Assembly: GCA_945952115.1 (NCBI GenBank)
Contig: CAMFHA010000013.1
Location: 1-38,212, forward strand
DNA length: 38,212 nucleotides
Source of the DNA: an uncultured Legionella sp.
GTDB taxonomy: Bacteria > Pseudomonadota > Gammaproteobacteria > Legionellales > Legionellaceae
Direction: 5' to 3'
The position numbers and the translations under genes are program-made. Below the pieces are notes generated by a model. That model was not told the origin of the DNA. It worked only from the letters and a program-made list of their open reading frames with translations, and searched no databases. Below are positions 1-9,604 of the stretch, piece by piece. How positions within the stretch are numbered: the first letter of the stretch is position 1; each line of letters opens with the position of its first letter.

Positions 1-13
1 GCTTTTGAGTATT

Positions 14-99
14 TGTCAACTAAAACTTAAGGCTAATTGGAAGGACAAGCCGCGGCACGTAGGTCTTTAGTGATGTCAGCTAAAACTTAAGGCTAATTG
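14..99. repeat. Two-copy direct repeat, 26 bp
   Basis: The 26 bases at 14-39 recur at 74-99 with a single difference (A19 versus G79), exactly 60 bp apart. The shared core reads CTAAAACTTAAGGCTAATTG. The 34 bases between the copies are unrelated to them. The array may continue to the left of the window. No function can be assigned. Confidence 0.7.
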
Positions 100-169
100 A
101 AATACTTTGCCACTGTAGGCCTACTCACAGGCGAATCAGAACCCGTTTCAGCTTATTTTATTAAAAACG

Positions 170-226
170 CATACTCATAACTATGATCTCTGTCTATGTC
201 GTCCTCTAGCTTGGCCAGAGGATCTA
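170..226 (+). repeat. Dispersed palindromic repeat, copy A
   Basis: This stretch contains an 'ACTATGATCT..GTCTATGTCGTCCTC..GCTTG' pattern that recurs at about 10201-10250 and 37165-37220. The end of this copy can fold: CCTCT at 203-207 pairs with the AGAGG that follows it. The three copies differ by scattered substitutions. It looks like a REP-type or MITE-type intergenic repeat. Confidence 0.6.
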
Positions 227-229
227 TAG

Positions 230-365
230 TAGACTTCTTTCGAAACTCTACTGCAGCTTCGTCGATTCGGTGCTCGAATCCTCATGTACTTGCGTGTACA
301 CTCCGGTTCTCCGCTCCGAGTCTTCTCGGACTTTGCTCTCTGCAGCGAGTTTCGAAAGAAGTCTA
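230..365. repeat. MITE-like inverted-repeat element, 136 bp
   Basis: A perfect 19-bp inverted repeat, TAGACTTCTTTCGAAACTC at 230-248 and its reverse complement at 347-365, bounds the element. A second pair of CTGCAG sites (251-256 and 340-345) lies just inside. The centre has a TGTAC/GTACA hairpin followed by CACTCC, and the same central motif reappears at about 19448-19465. There is no coding sequence. It lies just beyond the stop of the giant minus-strand gene, so it may also act in 3'-end formation. Confidence 0.65.
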
Positions 366-406
366 GTGAACTGTAACGGTTACGCCAAATTCTTGGTGAA
401 TTTTTT

Positions 407-3400
407 TTAAATTTTAGGTTTTAAATTCTCTTGTTCTTCTTCAATAATTTCTATTGTTTTCGATTTATTAAGGGAAAAGAAATTATTCACTGGGTAGGAG
501 TTAAATGTTAGCGCTGTTGTAAAAGTTAAAATAACCATATTAGCAATAGTTTTTAATAGATTATTTAGATAAGTGCCCCAATTCAAATCTCGCTCTAATA
601 CATTTCGTGTATGAGGATCATTAATTAAATCATCACATGCTTGGATATAATTTTTATTAACCTTTTGTATATTTGGATCATTAACAAAATCAACTACAGT
701 TATATTAAGCTGGTTTAACTCATATTCAAGATTTCTTAAATAATCCGTTTGAGCTTGTTTTAATTCATCAAATAAATGATTAGCAACTTTTGTTGCAGTA
801 GATAAAGGATGTTCAATTTTATTAATTTTATCTCTAAGCTCAGTAAGCACTGTAGTTATTTTATTTTGAACTGTCTCTCGATATTCTTTTCGCTTATTTC
901 GTATTTCTTGTGCAAGCTCTTGATCTAAAATTATTTTCTTTTCTTTTTCTAATTGTTCTAAATGAATTTGTTCCTTACTTATATCTTCTTTTAAGAAAGG
1001 CAAAATCTCCGGCAACTTATTGTAATCATAGTAAAACTTAACCATATTTTTACTAGCAATATGAGTAAAAGATATAATCTCTTCATATTTATTAAATTTA
1101 TCTTGCGAATCATGTGGTCGTTTTAACACTTCAAAACACGCACGCTGTTTTTTAATGAGTTCGTTATATTCTTTAACTAATACATTATATTCATTAACCT
1201 TTGGTTTTACTTCTTCTGCAACTTCATTGAGAACTCTTTGTATTGACTCAAAATTCTTTTCTTCTTTTGTTACCATTTGCAAAAGAGCAAACAAATCTGC
1301 TAGCTTAGAAGAATTTGTATTCATTGGTCTGGATGCAAGCTCATTTAAAGAATGAGAACCCCCATCATACAGTTTATCTTGTAATGTCAAATATACTTCT
1401 TGGCATTGTGTAATTATTTTTTCTTCTTGATTTTCTATTACTTGACTTACTTGTTGTATAGTCTCAGAAAGTTTAAATTGAAGTTCATTAAAAATAGATC
1501 TATCCCAATCGGTTAAAGAACCAGTCTTATAGTAATTTAATGCTTTATCTCTAATATAAGCTATGGTGTTATTAGCTAATGTTACTTCAGGCTTAATCAT
1601 ATTGGCATATCGTTCAGCATTTTTAAAATGTTGCTCAATAGCTATTTGAGATTTTTTTGAATCCCAACGACTGTCTTCAAGCAATAATTTAATCGCAGAT
1701 AATGATTCCTGATAAATTAAATACTCATAAAAACAAGCAGTTTGCTGTTGTTTATACTGATTAATAATCTGATTTTGTTGATCTAGCAATTGATATATTC
1801 GCTCATAAGGCAATGCAATTTTATTATGAATAAACCCATAAATACCTAAATGATTTCCAATATATTTCTGCATTAATGATATCGTTTTATCATATCGACT
1901 TAAATTTAAGGCAAATTCTTTATATATTATTCGTGTACCATCATCAGATAAATCTATTGATGTTCCATCAACTAATTCAACTTTATTGTTTTGATTATAT
2001 CGATATGAATTAAACCCGAATTTGCTCTCTTGCTTCCCAGTATGCCTTTTTATTTTTCTATAAATCTCTTCTTTTTCTTGACCTTTTTGTTCTCTTTTTT
2101 CTTTTTGAATAGATTTATTTATTTGTTCTCGATATTGCTCTTGTAAATTAGCAATATGTTCACAATTTATATGGTATAATTGCATATCACTCAATTTATC
2201 AGTAAGCGTATTGCGAAACTCTTGATAAATGTTTTCCAGCTCTTTATCATTGAGCATGGCAAACGGTTCCCATCTACCCGATATTTTGTAATCACCTATC
2301 CAATTATTCCTACTATTTTTTACTTTATCTGCAACAGCCTTCAGTAATAGTTTATTATATAAATCATCCATGTAGGCAATAATTGTGATCCTATTTTGCT
2401 CATCTCTAATCAGCTTTTGAACCTCATATTGCATGAAACCAATTTTTTTGATCAAAAAATTAAATTCTTTATATCTTAACTCATCAAGGAATTTAAATTC
2501 CTCATCAAGATTTTTGAATTGAATGCCATATTTATTTAGTTCATTTTCCAATATAAATAAATTGGTTTTTCCTGGTTTTCCATTTCTCCCGGAACGACCA
2601 TAAATTTGTAATAAATTTTCCGTTGTTTCTGGTACAAAAGAACAGAGGGTTAAAAGTCCATCTGTTCCTTGGGGTACTAGATCTATTCCTCGTCCATCAC
2701 CAACAGTCAAGGTCACTGTTTTTTTGTTTTGTGCTGTTCTACCTGTTGCAGTTAACTTATCACCACTAGTAAAATTTTCAGTAATCCCAGGGATAACCAT
2801 TTGCACTGTATATCCTAAACCTTCTAATTGTTTAATCAGTGCATCGCGTCTTGCTTCACATACGTTTTTATTATTGCAATAAATTAAAGAAGGTCCATCA
2901 TGATCTTGAATGGCCTGTGTTAATTTTTTTATCAACTGCTCTTCAGTTTGACAAACATGCTCACTATTAGCACTAATCTCAGTAAATTGCTCATAGGGAA
3001 CAGCATCTATTCGTTGACTTTCCTGATGAGGTGGTATGATATCTGTTTTTCCACCGCTAATATGTGCCTCATACATTTTATATATTTCTTTAGGAATTGT
3101 TCCTGTAATTCCAATAGTCTTACTTCCAGCTTGTGTAGAATAATTATTAAAATACGTTGTAGATTCTAAGGCTGATGGCTTTATAAATTCGCAAGGATCC
3201 CCCGCCTCTTTATACTCCATTATTGTTTTCTGAATTAAGAATTGATGTATTCCATACATATATAATACATCCCCTTCTGTAATAGGTTTTCCCCCTTCAG
3301 TCGGGACTACTTTCTTTAGTATTTTTCCTTCTTCAATTTGATCTATAACTTCGTAACCTTCTCCTTTTTTTAAGACAAATTGCGCAATAATGGCCGAATC

Positions 3401-6400
3401 AATTAAAGTATTAAACTGATCCTCTGTTTCTGCTTGATTAAGTTTAGCAATTCTTTTTGCATAAAAATCAATGCGTGTTTGGCAATCTTTTTCAATAATT
3501 TCTTTTGCTAAAATTTGTTCTTCTGATGATTTACCCTCTTCATTTTGTTCTATTAAGTGAAGTTTATATGCACGCTCTTTTTCAATTTCATCAATATATT
3601 GATTAAACTTCCCACTTAACGTTCCAATCAAATCGCGAGCTTGTTGTTCTGGTTTTTTCCTCGCCTCTTGTTTGTCCATTGTGACAACATAGGCCAAGAT
3701 TTCTTCATATATCCACCAATTTTTTTCTTCATTAGGTTTAGATTGAGAGTTAATCGATGGAGTTAAATGTGAGCTAGTATAATCATATTCATCGTTGAGA
3801 TAGATTCTATTATTATTATTAATTATTAGGTCTTTGCCATGACATAAGGCAAAATCATTCCCAGTAGTATGAATGAGTTTTGCTTGTAGCTTACTTTTAT
3901 CTTTTGTGGTTGCCGATATTGCTTCATGACTAATACCAAACCAACTCATTAATTTACTAGACGCTTCTGAATCTCTGCTTGCTAAATCCAAATTAGACGT
4001 TGTAATAACAATTTGTTTATCCGTAATCGTTTGTAAGGCAATAGCAATGGCTGCAGCAATAATGCTCTTTCCTTCTCCTGTATTAATTTGCATTGCATAT
4101 TGATAATCACCTGCAAGTAAAGCAAGGAGAATTGCATCCATCTGAGTAGAATAAGCATTAATAGTGCCTTCCCTATACACTGCTTCTCTAATAATCGCTA
4201 AAAGAGCACAAACTGTTCTTTGATATTTCTTATTTTGCCAAATATTAGTTTGTCCTTGGCTCCTCAATGAGGCTATGTCTTTTTTTATCCTCTCAAATTC
4301 AAATTTTAATTCTTTATCAGAAAGCTTTCTTACAGGCACATTTATTTGCTTTTCTGCATTAGTATGTTGAAACGCGGGTAAACGATAGCCTAGCTCATTA
4401 ATGTAATTTGCAAATATAAAGAGCACATTTCTTTTAACAGACTTTTCAAATCCAAAATCATTACGAGTAATTTGGTCTAGCACTTCATTTTGTTTGCTCA
4501 TATCAAATTGACCCATTTGATAGGCTAAATCTTTGTCTTCTACTTGATGATTACCGTAAAGATCATTCTTCTTATGAGGCCGATTAAACCCTGTATCTTT
4601 TTCAAAGTGATGAAACGCTTTATTAAAATTATCTTTATAATGATTTAATAACTTCACCAAAACCTCTGCGGAAGGTGAAGCTAATTGCGTTTCACTATAA
4701 AACGCAGCTACATTTAATTGCTGTTTCGAAAGTAAAATTTTGATATTTTGTGCAAATAGTTCTTTATAATTTGCAGTTGGTTGTTCTTTTTTACGCGCAT
4801 TTAACCATAGTTCATTTTTACATATTTTAGCTACCAAACTTAACTCTTTTCTATTTTTAAAAGAAAGTGAAATAAGAAGTTCTGCATCGAATCGTGCTAT
4901 ATCCAGTAAGTCTGAGAAACCATCGGGAAATTGTTCAACTCGATCCAATAAGCTGCTATTAATTAATGTAAATTCATTTTTTAACACGGGATTAGAACTA
5001 TTACTTGGCGAAGCTAATACTTCCAAAAATTGTAAATATTCAGACGTGCTCAGATTAGAATAAGTTATTTTATTTTGCACTATAGATAACATTTTAAATA
5101 ATGAAGGACTTATGTTATCTATTGTTTTCACCAATCTAATACAGGGATCAATTTGATTTTTTGTTCTCTTATTTATCTTTTTCTTATTATCATTTTGTTC
5201 ATAGCAATTCGGATCTTGTTCTATTTTTTCAAAAATTAACTGCAAATAACTAAGCTTGTCATTGGCATTTTGCGAAGAGCACTCATTGATAGTTTCTAAA
5301 AAATCGACCATCCCATCAATTGAATAATTAGTTTTTAATAAGGAAACCATCACTTTCAATAGCGATGCAGAGGCAATACTTTGCGGATTAGTCCCTATTT
5401 GAACTCTTTGTAAAACAGCGATTATTTTTAATAAATCATCTTTTTTCTGAGTATCTATGATTTGAAGAAGCGCATCATAACTAGTTTTAAGTAAAGAAGG
5501 TGATAAAGAAGAATCAATTTTACTCATAAAATGTTGGTAAAAAAGCTCCGTATCAGAGCTAGTGCCTAACACCTTACTTAATCGTTTTAAAATTAAATCT
5601 TGATAACTAGTAATATAATGTTTTTTATTTTCTTCAAACAATAGATTATTTTCAAGCTGTTTTATCCGTCCTAATAATCCCTCTTCTGTAGCTTTAATCG
5701 TAGCGAATCGTACATCATAATCCTGAAACACAAAAATTAAGTCATCAAGATTCTGAGCTCTTGCTGCTTTAGCTAAAAAGTCTGGAGATAAGCGATTACC
5801 CCAAAATAAAGAAGTACTCTTTGGAAATTTTGTAAAATCAATATCAAGAAATAATTGATTTAAATAATTTAGGATTGTCTTATCAAAGAATTCAAAATCC
5901 CTAGTAAAAGAATAAAAACCAATATCTAAAACCAACACGCCTGAACCAAGTGCTTGAATTAATATAAAAAGAGATTGAATTAACTGCTGTTTCTCATCAT
6001 TAGGATTAATTAAGTAATTAGATGAATAAGTAAAATGATTAAAACACTTCGGTGTATCTCTCATTACTTTCTGTAAAGCCGGTGATAAAAAATTATTTCT
6101 TACGATTAGATCAGTTATTTTATTAATTATCTGCGAACCAAAAGGATGCTCTTTAGAAAAAACAGAAAAACTATGGAAAGAAATCATAGCCTCACTGTTT
6201 GTCATCTTACCACTTTCTTCTTGAGCACTAAAAAACTTACTGACTGTTTCAGTTTTATAGATAGTACAAATAACCTTACAATACTCTAGTAGGTCATCAT
6301 GCTCAAACAACAAATTTATATCTTGAGCCATTCGCTCTTTAGTAGTGTTATTACCATAGGAAGCAAATAGCATGATGGTAGAATATATCCGTTTTTTTTC

Positions 6401-9013
6401 AGCCTCAGAATACTCTTCAGTTTGAAGCTTTTCTTCCAGTCTATTAAAGAGAGCCTTGTAAAATGCAAGATCAGAATTATTATGCTTTTGTGTATTTCCA
6501 TTCACCGCAGCAAAGACTAATAAATAGCTTTTAAATTGCTCTAAGCTAATTTCAGGATTATCACTTAATTCTGTTAATTTCTTTGTAGAAAAATAAGTTT
6601 CTTTCAATTTACTTTTATCAAAAGCATCTTCCGCATAGATTTGTTTTGTTAATGAAACACAATAATCATCCATTTCTTTGCAATACATTGTGCTGTTAAA
6701 TAAATCAAATAACATATAGGCATGGGAAATATTCCCGCCTTCAAAACTTTTAATCTGCTCGAAACGATTACGAGACTTACTCATAATACGGTACATTTTA
6801 CCTAGGGTAATACCTGCATCTGCAAAATTATCAAAAGGAAATTGCTCAGGAATAGGAATAAATTTTTGTAATTTATCAAGGTCTTCCCAAAACCCAGTAA
6901 ATTGTGAAAATAAATGGCTAAGCTCAAAATTAGGATTAGTTTTACATTGAATTTTTAAAAGTTTAATCCACCAATCTATTTTTTTCTTATCTTTTAATTT
7001 AGCAAGCGCCTCAAAAACAGAAACTGTGCGTGTATTATCCACGTATTCACTAAAATCATTCGATGTAAGTAAATAACTTTCAATAAGAGAATCGTAAATT
7101 GTGGGATTTTTTAATTTAACTGCATACAGTGATTTGGTCAGTAAATCAACACCAGCCTGCCCCCTCTTAGCATATAGCTTATTCAAAAGTAGAGTGATTT
7201 TTTGCTTTTGTTCTGAACTTTTGTATTGAGCAATTAAGTCATTAAGAAAATTATCTTGATGAATAGTAAAAAGTAACTCATGTGTCGAATACAAATTATT
7301 GTTATCAATAGATCGAGGAAATAACTTAAATGCATATTTATCTTTTTTAATTGCAATCGAAGCATAAGTTGGAGAGAAAAAGTACGTATTTTTCTTATCA
7401 TCAAAAAGATAGAATAGAGAATTGGGATGCGAAATACTTTTTAGTTTTTCTTTAGGTACATAAAATACCCCAGGAATCAGCTCATCTACACTATAACTTA
7501 AAGGACAGAACTCATTATTGACTGACGAACAATTAATAATGTCCTGCAAAGCTATAAGGAGGTAATTAACATTAGCTTCAGTTTGAGGCGCGTTTTTCCT
7601 ATCTTGAAATTTTAAGCCAATAACACGTTCTAATAAGTGCTCTTGTGATTCAAAATTAACATCTGGGATAGAAGATTTACTGTTTATTTCTAACTTAATT
7701 GGTTCATAAGGTGCATTATTACTTTGTCGAAGTTGCTGACTTTGGTTTTGATTTTGATTCTGATTTTGTCCTACTTGAATATCTATATTTTGATTTTCAA
7801 CTGTGGATAAATTAAGTTTTTGTGGTGCATATTTTTCCAGAGTAAGCCTAAACACATCATTAAGCTCTTCTTCTGGAGTAGACTCAGGATTATCATATCC
7901 ATGCTGATGTATTATTGCTTGTATATCCTCTTGTCTATTATAAGCAATTAGTTCTTTTATTTTCGAGTTATTGGGTTCATCAATTAAAACAATATTTGCT
8001 TTTATTGAATTATCCTTAATAAATTGAATAATTTGATCAGGCATCGCTCCTGAAACTTCAAGTGTCAACTCAGGATTATATTGGAGAAACTTTATAAATT
8101 TTTCAGAAGATGCATAAACAAACCAATTATTTTTTATTGTTATTTTTGCTTTTTTAAAGGGAACATTATAAAAATTTTTTTCGCTCAATAAATTGGCATT
8201 GAAACTATGTTCATTAAAAAATTCATCGATCGTTTCCGAAAAAGTATCATATTCTGAACCTGGTGTTCCACTTTTACCTCTATATCGAGGAGAGCGTCGT
8301 TCAAAATTATCATCACAAAATTCAAAATAATTTGTTAACTGATTATTTGTGATGACATTTTTTAAAAGATTTTTAATCTCCAGTTCTTGCTCAGGTTTAC
8401 AGTTTAAATAAACATTAGAATTAGGGTAATTTCTCCAAAAATAAATAAAATTATCAATATTAGATTTAAAATCTTGATAATTAGTATTTTTTTTAAGATC
8501 AATGTACGCGTCACCATAATTATCAAATTGAGCTAATTTGAATACTATAGGATCAATGTCACACTCTTTATCATAACAATGAATAATTTGCTCATTAAGA
8601 TGAGTAAACTCAATATCTACTTGTTGGTTATCAGTATCAGGCTTATTAACTCCATTATCTTTTATTTTCTTATCAAGTGATAAAGTAATTTTATCTGGAA
8701 ACTGAATGTGTTTGGTATCACTATCCCTAACAAACTGATAACCAAAATTCCCAAAATCCAACATTCTGGCAATACGATGTCTTCCAATTAACCAAGCTTC
8801 TTGTGTTTTTGTTGCTCGCCAACCGTACTGAACATTTTCATTGAAATTAATATCCAAAAAACCAAATAATTGATGTGCTCCTGGCGGAAAATCATGTTCA
8901 GAATAAGGATCGTCTCGTTCTATTAACTCAACCCAATCACAATCGTAAAATTCTGCATTGCCCTCGTCAACACGCTCACTTTTTTTGTGACCAATAACAA
9001 TATAATATTTCAT
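407..9013 (-). CDS. Giant SecA-like DEAD motor protein, putative effector
   Basis: A 2868-residue protein. Its centre carries a SecA-type superfamily 2 motor: Walker A TGEGKS (1645-1650, Lys1649), Walker B-like DEYD (1741-1744), then a GITGT motif, DGRGID, and the arginine-finger motif GRSGRNGKPG (from 2139). The spacing of these motifs over about 500 residues fits the two RecA lobes of SecA. SecA's own flanking parts are not recognisable. Instead there are about 1600 N-terminal residues of unknown, helix-rich sequence with an Asn/Gln-rich tract near 410-430, and a long charged coiled-coil-like region at about 2400-2790. The C-terminus has one hydrophobic stretch (LLKTIANMVILTF) and then a Glu-rich tail (IEEEQE) resembling the E-block of Dot/Icm substrates. 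It is far too large and divergent to be housekeeping SecA. ATP-driven remodelling or threading of a substrate, possibly in a host cell, is inference. The start ATG is the first in the frame, with no strong Shine-Dalgarno. Confidence 0.75.
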   Translation of the reverse strand: MKYYIVIGHKKSERVDEGNAEFYDCDWVELIERDDPYSEHDFPPGAHQLFGFLDINFNENVQYGWRATKTQEAWLIGRHRIARMLDFGNFGYQFVRDSDTKHIQFPDKITLSLDKKIKDNGVNKPDTDNQQVDIEFTHLNEQIIHCYDKECDIDPIVFKLAQFDNYGDAYIDLKKNTNYQDFKSNIDNFIYFWRNYPNSNVYLNCKPEQELEIKNLLKNVITNNQLTNYFEFCDDNFERRSPRYRGKSGTPGSEYDTFSETIDEFFNEHSFNANLLSEKNFYNVPFKKAKITIKNNWFVYASSEKFIKFLQYNPELTLEVSGAMPDQIIQFIKDNSIKANIVLIDEPNNSKIKELIAYNRQEDIQAIIHQHGYDNPESTPEEELNDVFRLTLEKYAPQKLNLSTVENQNIDIQVGQNQNQNQNQSQQLRQSNNAPYEPIKLEINSKSSIPDVNFESQEHLLERVIGLKFQDRKNAPQTEANVNYLLIALQDIINCSSVNNEFCPLSYSVDELIPGVFYVPKEKLKSISHPNSLFYLFDDKKNTYFFSPTYASIAIKKDKYAFKLFPRSIDNNNLYSTHELLFTIHQDNFLNDLIAQYKSSEQKQKITLLLNKLYAKRGQAGVDLLTKSLYAVKLKNPTIYDSLIESYLLTSNDFSEYVDNTRTVSVFEALAKLKDKKKIDWWIKLLKIQCKTNPNFELSHLFSQFTGFWEDLDKLQKFIPIPEQFPFDNFADAGITLGKMYRIMSKSRNRFEQIKSFEGGNISHAYMLFDLFNSTMYCKEMDDYCVSLTKQIYAEDAFDKSKLKETYFSTKKLTELSDNPEISLEQFKSYLLVFAAVNGNTQKHNNSDLAFYKALFNRLEEKLQTEEYSEAEKKRIYSTIMLFASYGNNTTKERMAQDINLLFEHDDLLEYCKVICTIYKTETVSKFFSAQEESGKMTNSEAMISFHSFSVFSKEHPFGSQIINKITDLIVRNNFLSPALQKVMRDTPKCFNHFTYSSNYLINPNDEKQQLIQSLFILIQALGSGVLVLDIGFYSFTRDFEFFDKTILNYLNQLFLDIDFTKFPKSTSLFWGNRLSPDFLAKAARAQNLDDLIFVFQDYDVRFATIKATEEGLLGRIKQLENNLLFEENKKHYITSYQDLILKRLSKVLGTSSDTELFYQHFMSKIDSSLSPSLLKTSYDALLQIIDTQKKDDLLKIIAVLQRVQIGTNPQSIASASLLKVMVSLLKTNYSIDGMVDFLETINECSSQNANDKLSYLQLIFEKIEQDPNCYEQNDNKKKINKRTKNQIDPCIRLVKTIDNISPSLFKMLSIVQNKITYSNLSTSEYLQFLEVLASPSNSSNPVLKNEFTLINSSLLDRVEQFPDGFSDLLDIARFDAELLISLSFKNRKELSLVAKICKNELWLNARKKEQPTANYKELFAQNIKILLSKQQLNVAAFYSETQLASPSAEVLVKLLNHYKDNFNKAFHHFEKDTGFNRPHKKNDLYGNHQVEDKDLAYQMGQFDMSKQNEVLDQITRNDFGFEKSVKRNVLFIFANYINELGYRLPAFQHTNAEKQINVPVRKLSDKELKFEFERIKKDIASLRSQGQTNIWQNKKYQRTVCALLAIIREAVYREGTINAYSTQMDAILLALLAGDYQYAMQINTGEGKSIIAAAIAIALQTITDKQIVITTSNLDLASRDSEASSKLMSWFGISHEAISATTKDKSKLQAKLIHTTGNDFALCHGKDLIINNNNRIYLNDEYDYTSSHLTPSINSQSKPNEEKNWWIYEEILAYVVTMDKQEARKKPEQQARDLIGTLSGKFNQYIDEIEKERAYKLHLIEQNEEGKSSEEQILAKEIIEKDCQTRIDFYAKRIAKLNQAETEDQFNTLIDSAIIAQFVLKKGEGYEVIDQIEEGKILKKVVPTEGGKPITEGDVLYMYGIHQFLIQKTIMEYKEAGDPCEFIKPSALESTTYFNNYSTQAGSKTIGITGTIPKEIYKMYEAHISGGKTDIIPPHQESQRIDAVPYEQFTEISANSEHVCQTEEQLIKKLTQAIQDHDGPSLIYCNNKNVCEARRDALIKQLEGLGYTVQMVIPGITENFTSGDKLTATGRTAQNKKTVTLTVGDGRGIDLVPQGTDGLLTLCSFVPETTENLLQIYGRSGRNGKPGKTNLFILENELNKYGIQFKNLDEEFKFLDELRYKEFNFLIKKIGFMQYEVQKLIRDEQNRITIIAYMDDLYNKLLLKAVADKVKNSRNNWIGDYKISGRWEPFAMLNDKELENIYQEFRNTLTDKLSDMQLYHINCEHIANLQEQYREQINKSIQKEKREQKGQEKEEIYRKIKRHTGKQESKFGFNSYRYNQNNKVELVDGTSIDLSDDGTRIIYKEFALNLSRYDKTISLMQKYIGNHLGIYGFIHNKIALPYERIYQLLDQQNQIINQYKQQQTACFYEYLIYQESLSAIKLLLEDSRWDSKKSQIAIEQHFKNAERYANMIKPEVTLANNTIAYIRDKALNYYKTGSLTDWDRSIFNELQFKLSETIQQVSQVIENQEEKIITQCQEVYLTLQDKLYDGGSHSLNELASRPMNTNSSKLADLFALLQMVTKEEKNFESIQRVLNEVAEEVKPKVNEYNVLVKEYNELIKKQRACFEVLKRPHDSQDKFNKYEEIISFTHIASKNMVKFYYDYNKLPEILPFLKEDISKEQIHLEQLEKEKKIILDQELAQEIRNKRKEYRETVQNKITTVLTELRDKINKIEHPLSTATKVANHLFDELKQAQTDYLRNLEYELNQLNITVVDFVNDPNIQKVNKNYIQACDDLINDPHTRNVLERDLNWGTYLNNLLKTIANMVILTFTTALTFNSYPVNNFFSLNKSKTIEIIEEEQENLKPKI

Positions 9014-9093
9014 TGAAAGATGCCAAAAACAAATTAAGTTAGTACAAACTATATACCACTAGGGTATGATTTGCTATCTTTAGTGCTATTGCG

Positions 9094-9250
9094 CCAGGGT
9101 AAACATCTAAATTTTGAGCACTAAAACTGTCTCTATTACCTACGTGCTGTGCTTTATGCACAGCATTCAAACAGCCATGAAGTGAGATAGAAGCTGCGCA
9201 TAAAGCACAGAACGTTGGTATTTTGGATTTATAATGTACGTTTACCCTGG
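9094..9250. repeat. Long imperfect palindrome, 157 bp
   Basis: Outer arms CCAGGGTAAAC (9094-9104) and its exact reverse complement (9240-9250) enclose a second pair of arms of 28 bp (about 9137-9164 and 9193-9220) that match at 25 of 28 positions. The whole can form a long cruciform or RNA hairpin. It lies upstream of the giant minus-strand gene and of the acidic plus-strand gene. It resembles a non-coding MITE; no coding sequence is seen. Confidence 0.65.
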
Positions 9251-9353
9251 ATTTTACGCTTAGCTATCATAATTTGTTAAGTTTATTATCACAGTAGCAA
9301 TAATATGAACATGATATATTATACTTAAGATACGTATAGCGAAAATAGTTCTA

Positions 9354-9604
9354 ATGATGAAAAAACTTATCAATTAAACATCATATTCTTATCTTTTATT
9401 CAAAAAATAAAAAAAACTATTAATGGGGCCTTTTTATTATTAACACTTGATTCATTATCTAAACAATTTTTAGAGAACTCAATCAATTTAGATAATGAAC
9501 TGACAAAAATTACTGGGCAAATAAAAAAATATGAAGAATATAAACTTTGTCGAGAAAAAAAAGTAAATAATGATGAGGATAATGCTGTTACTACAGACGA
9601 AGAG
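9354..9604 (+). pseudogene. Out-of-frame N-terminal part of the acidic gene
   Basis: The frame of the acidic gene is open upstream to a TAA at 9326, but this stretch has no ATG, GTG or TTG start in that frame. It reads like real protein, with a hydrophobic N-terminus and then a charged helix. An ATG-ATG pair at 9354-9359 lies in another frame and stops after seven codons. One extra A in the A6 run at 9360-9365 would join them into a continuous ORF of about 256 codons beginning MMKKTYQLNIIF. So the gene is either broken, rescued by slippage on the A run, or affected by a sequencing error. No good Shine-Dalgarno is seen before 9354. Confidence 0.5.

Noticed and set aside
14..99. CRISPR array
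   Set aside because: Only two repeat copies, one spacer, no cas genes, and the repeat has no typical CRISPR stem. Kept only as a direct repeat.
560..640. C-terminus of the giant protein as a third copy of the shared module
   Set aside because: LLKTIANMVILTFTTALTF loosely resembles the hydrophobic core of the module in the divergent pair, but the HYI.YK.TG and following parts are missing, so homology cannot be claimed.
407..9013. Housekeeping SecA or SecA2
   Set aside because: Length, flanking domains and divergence do not fit; only the motor motifs are shared.
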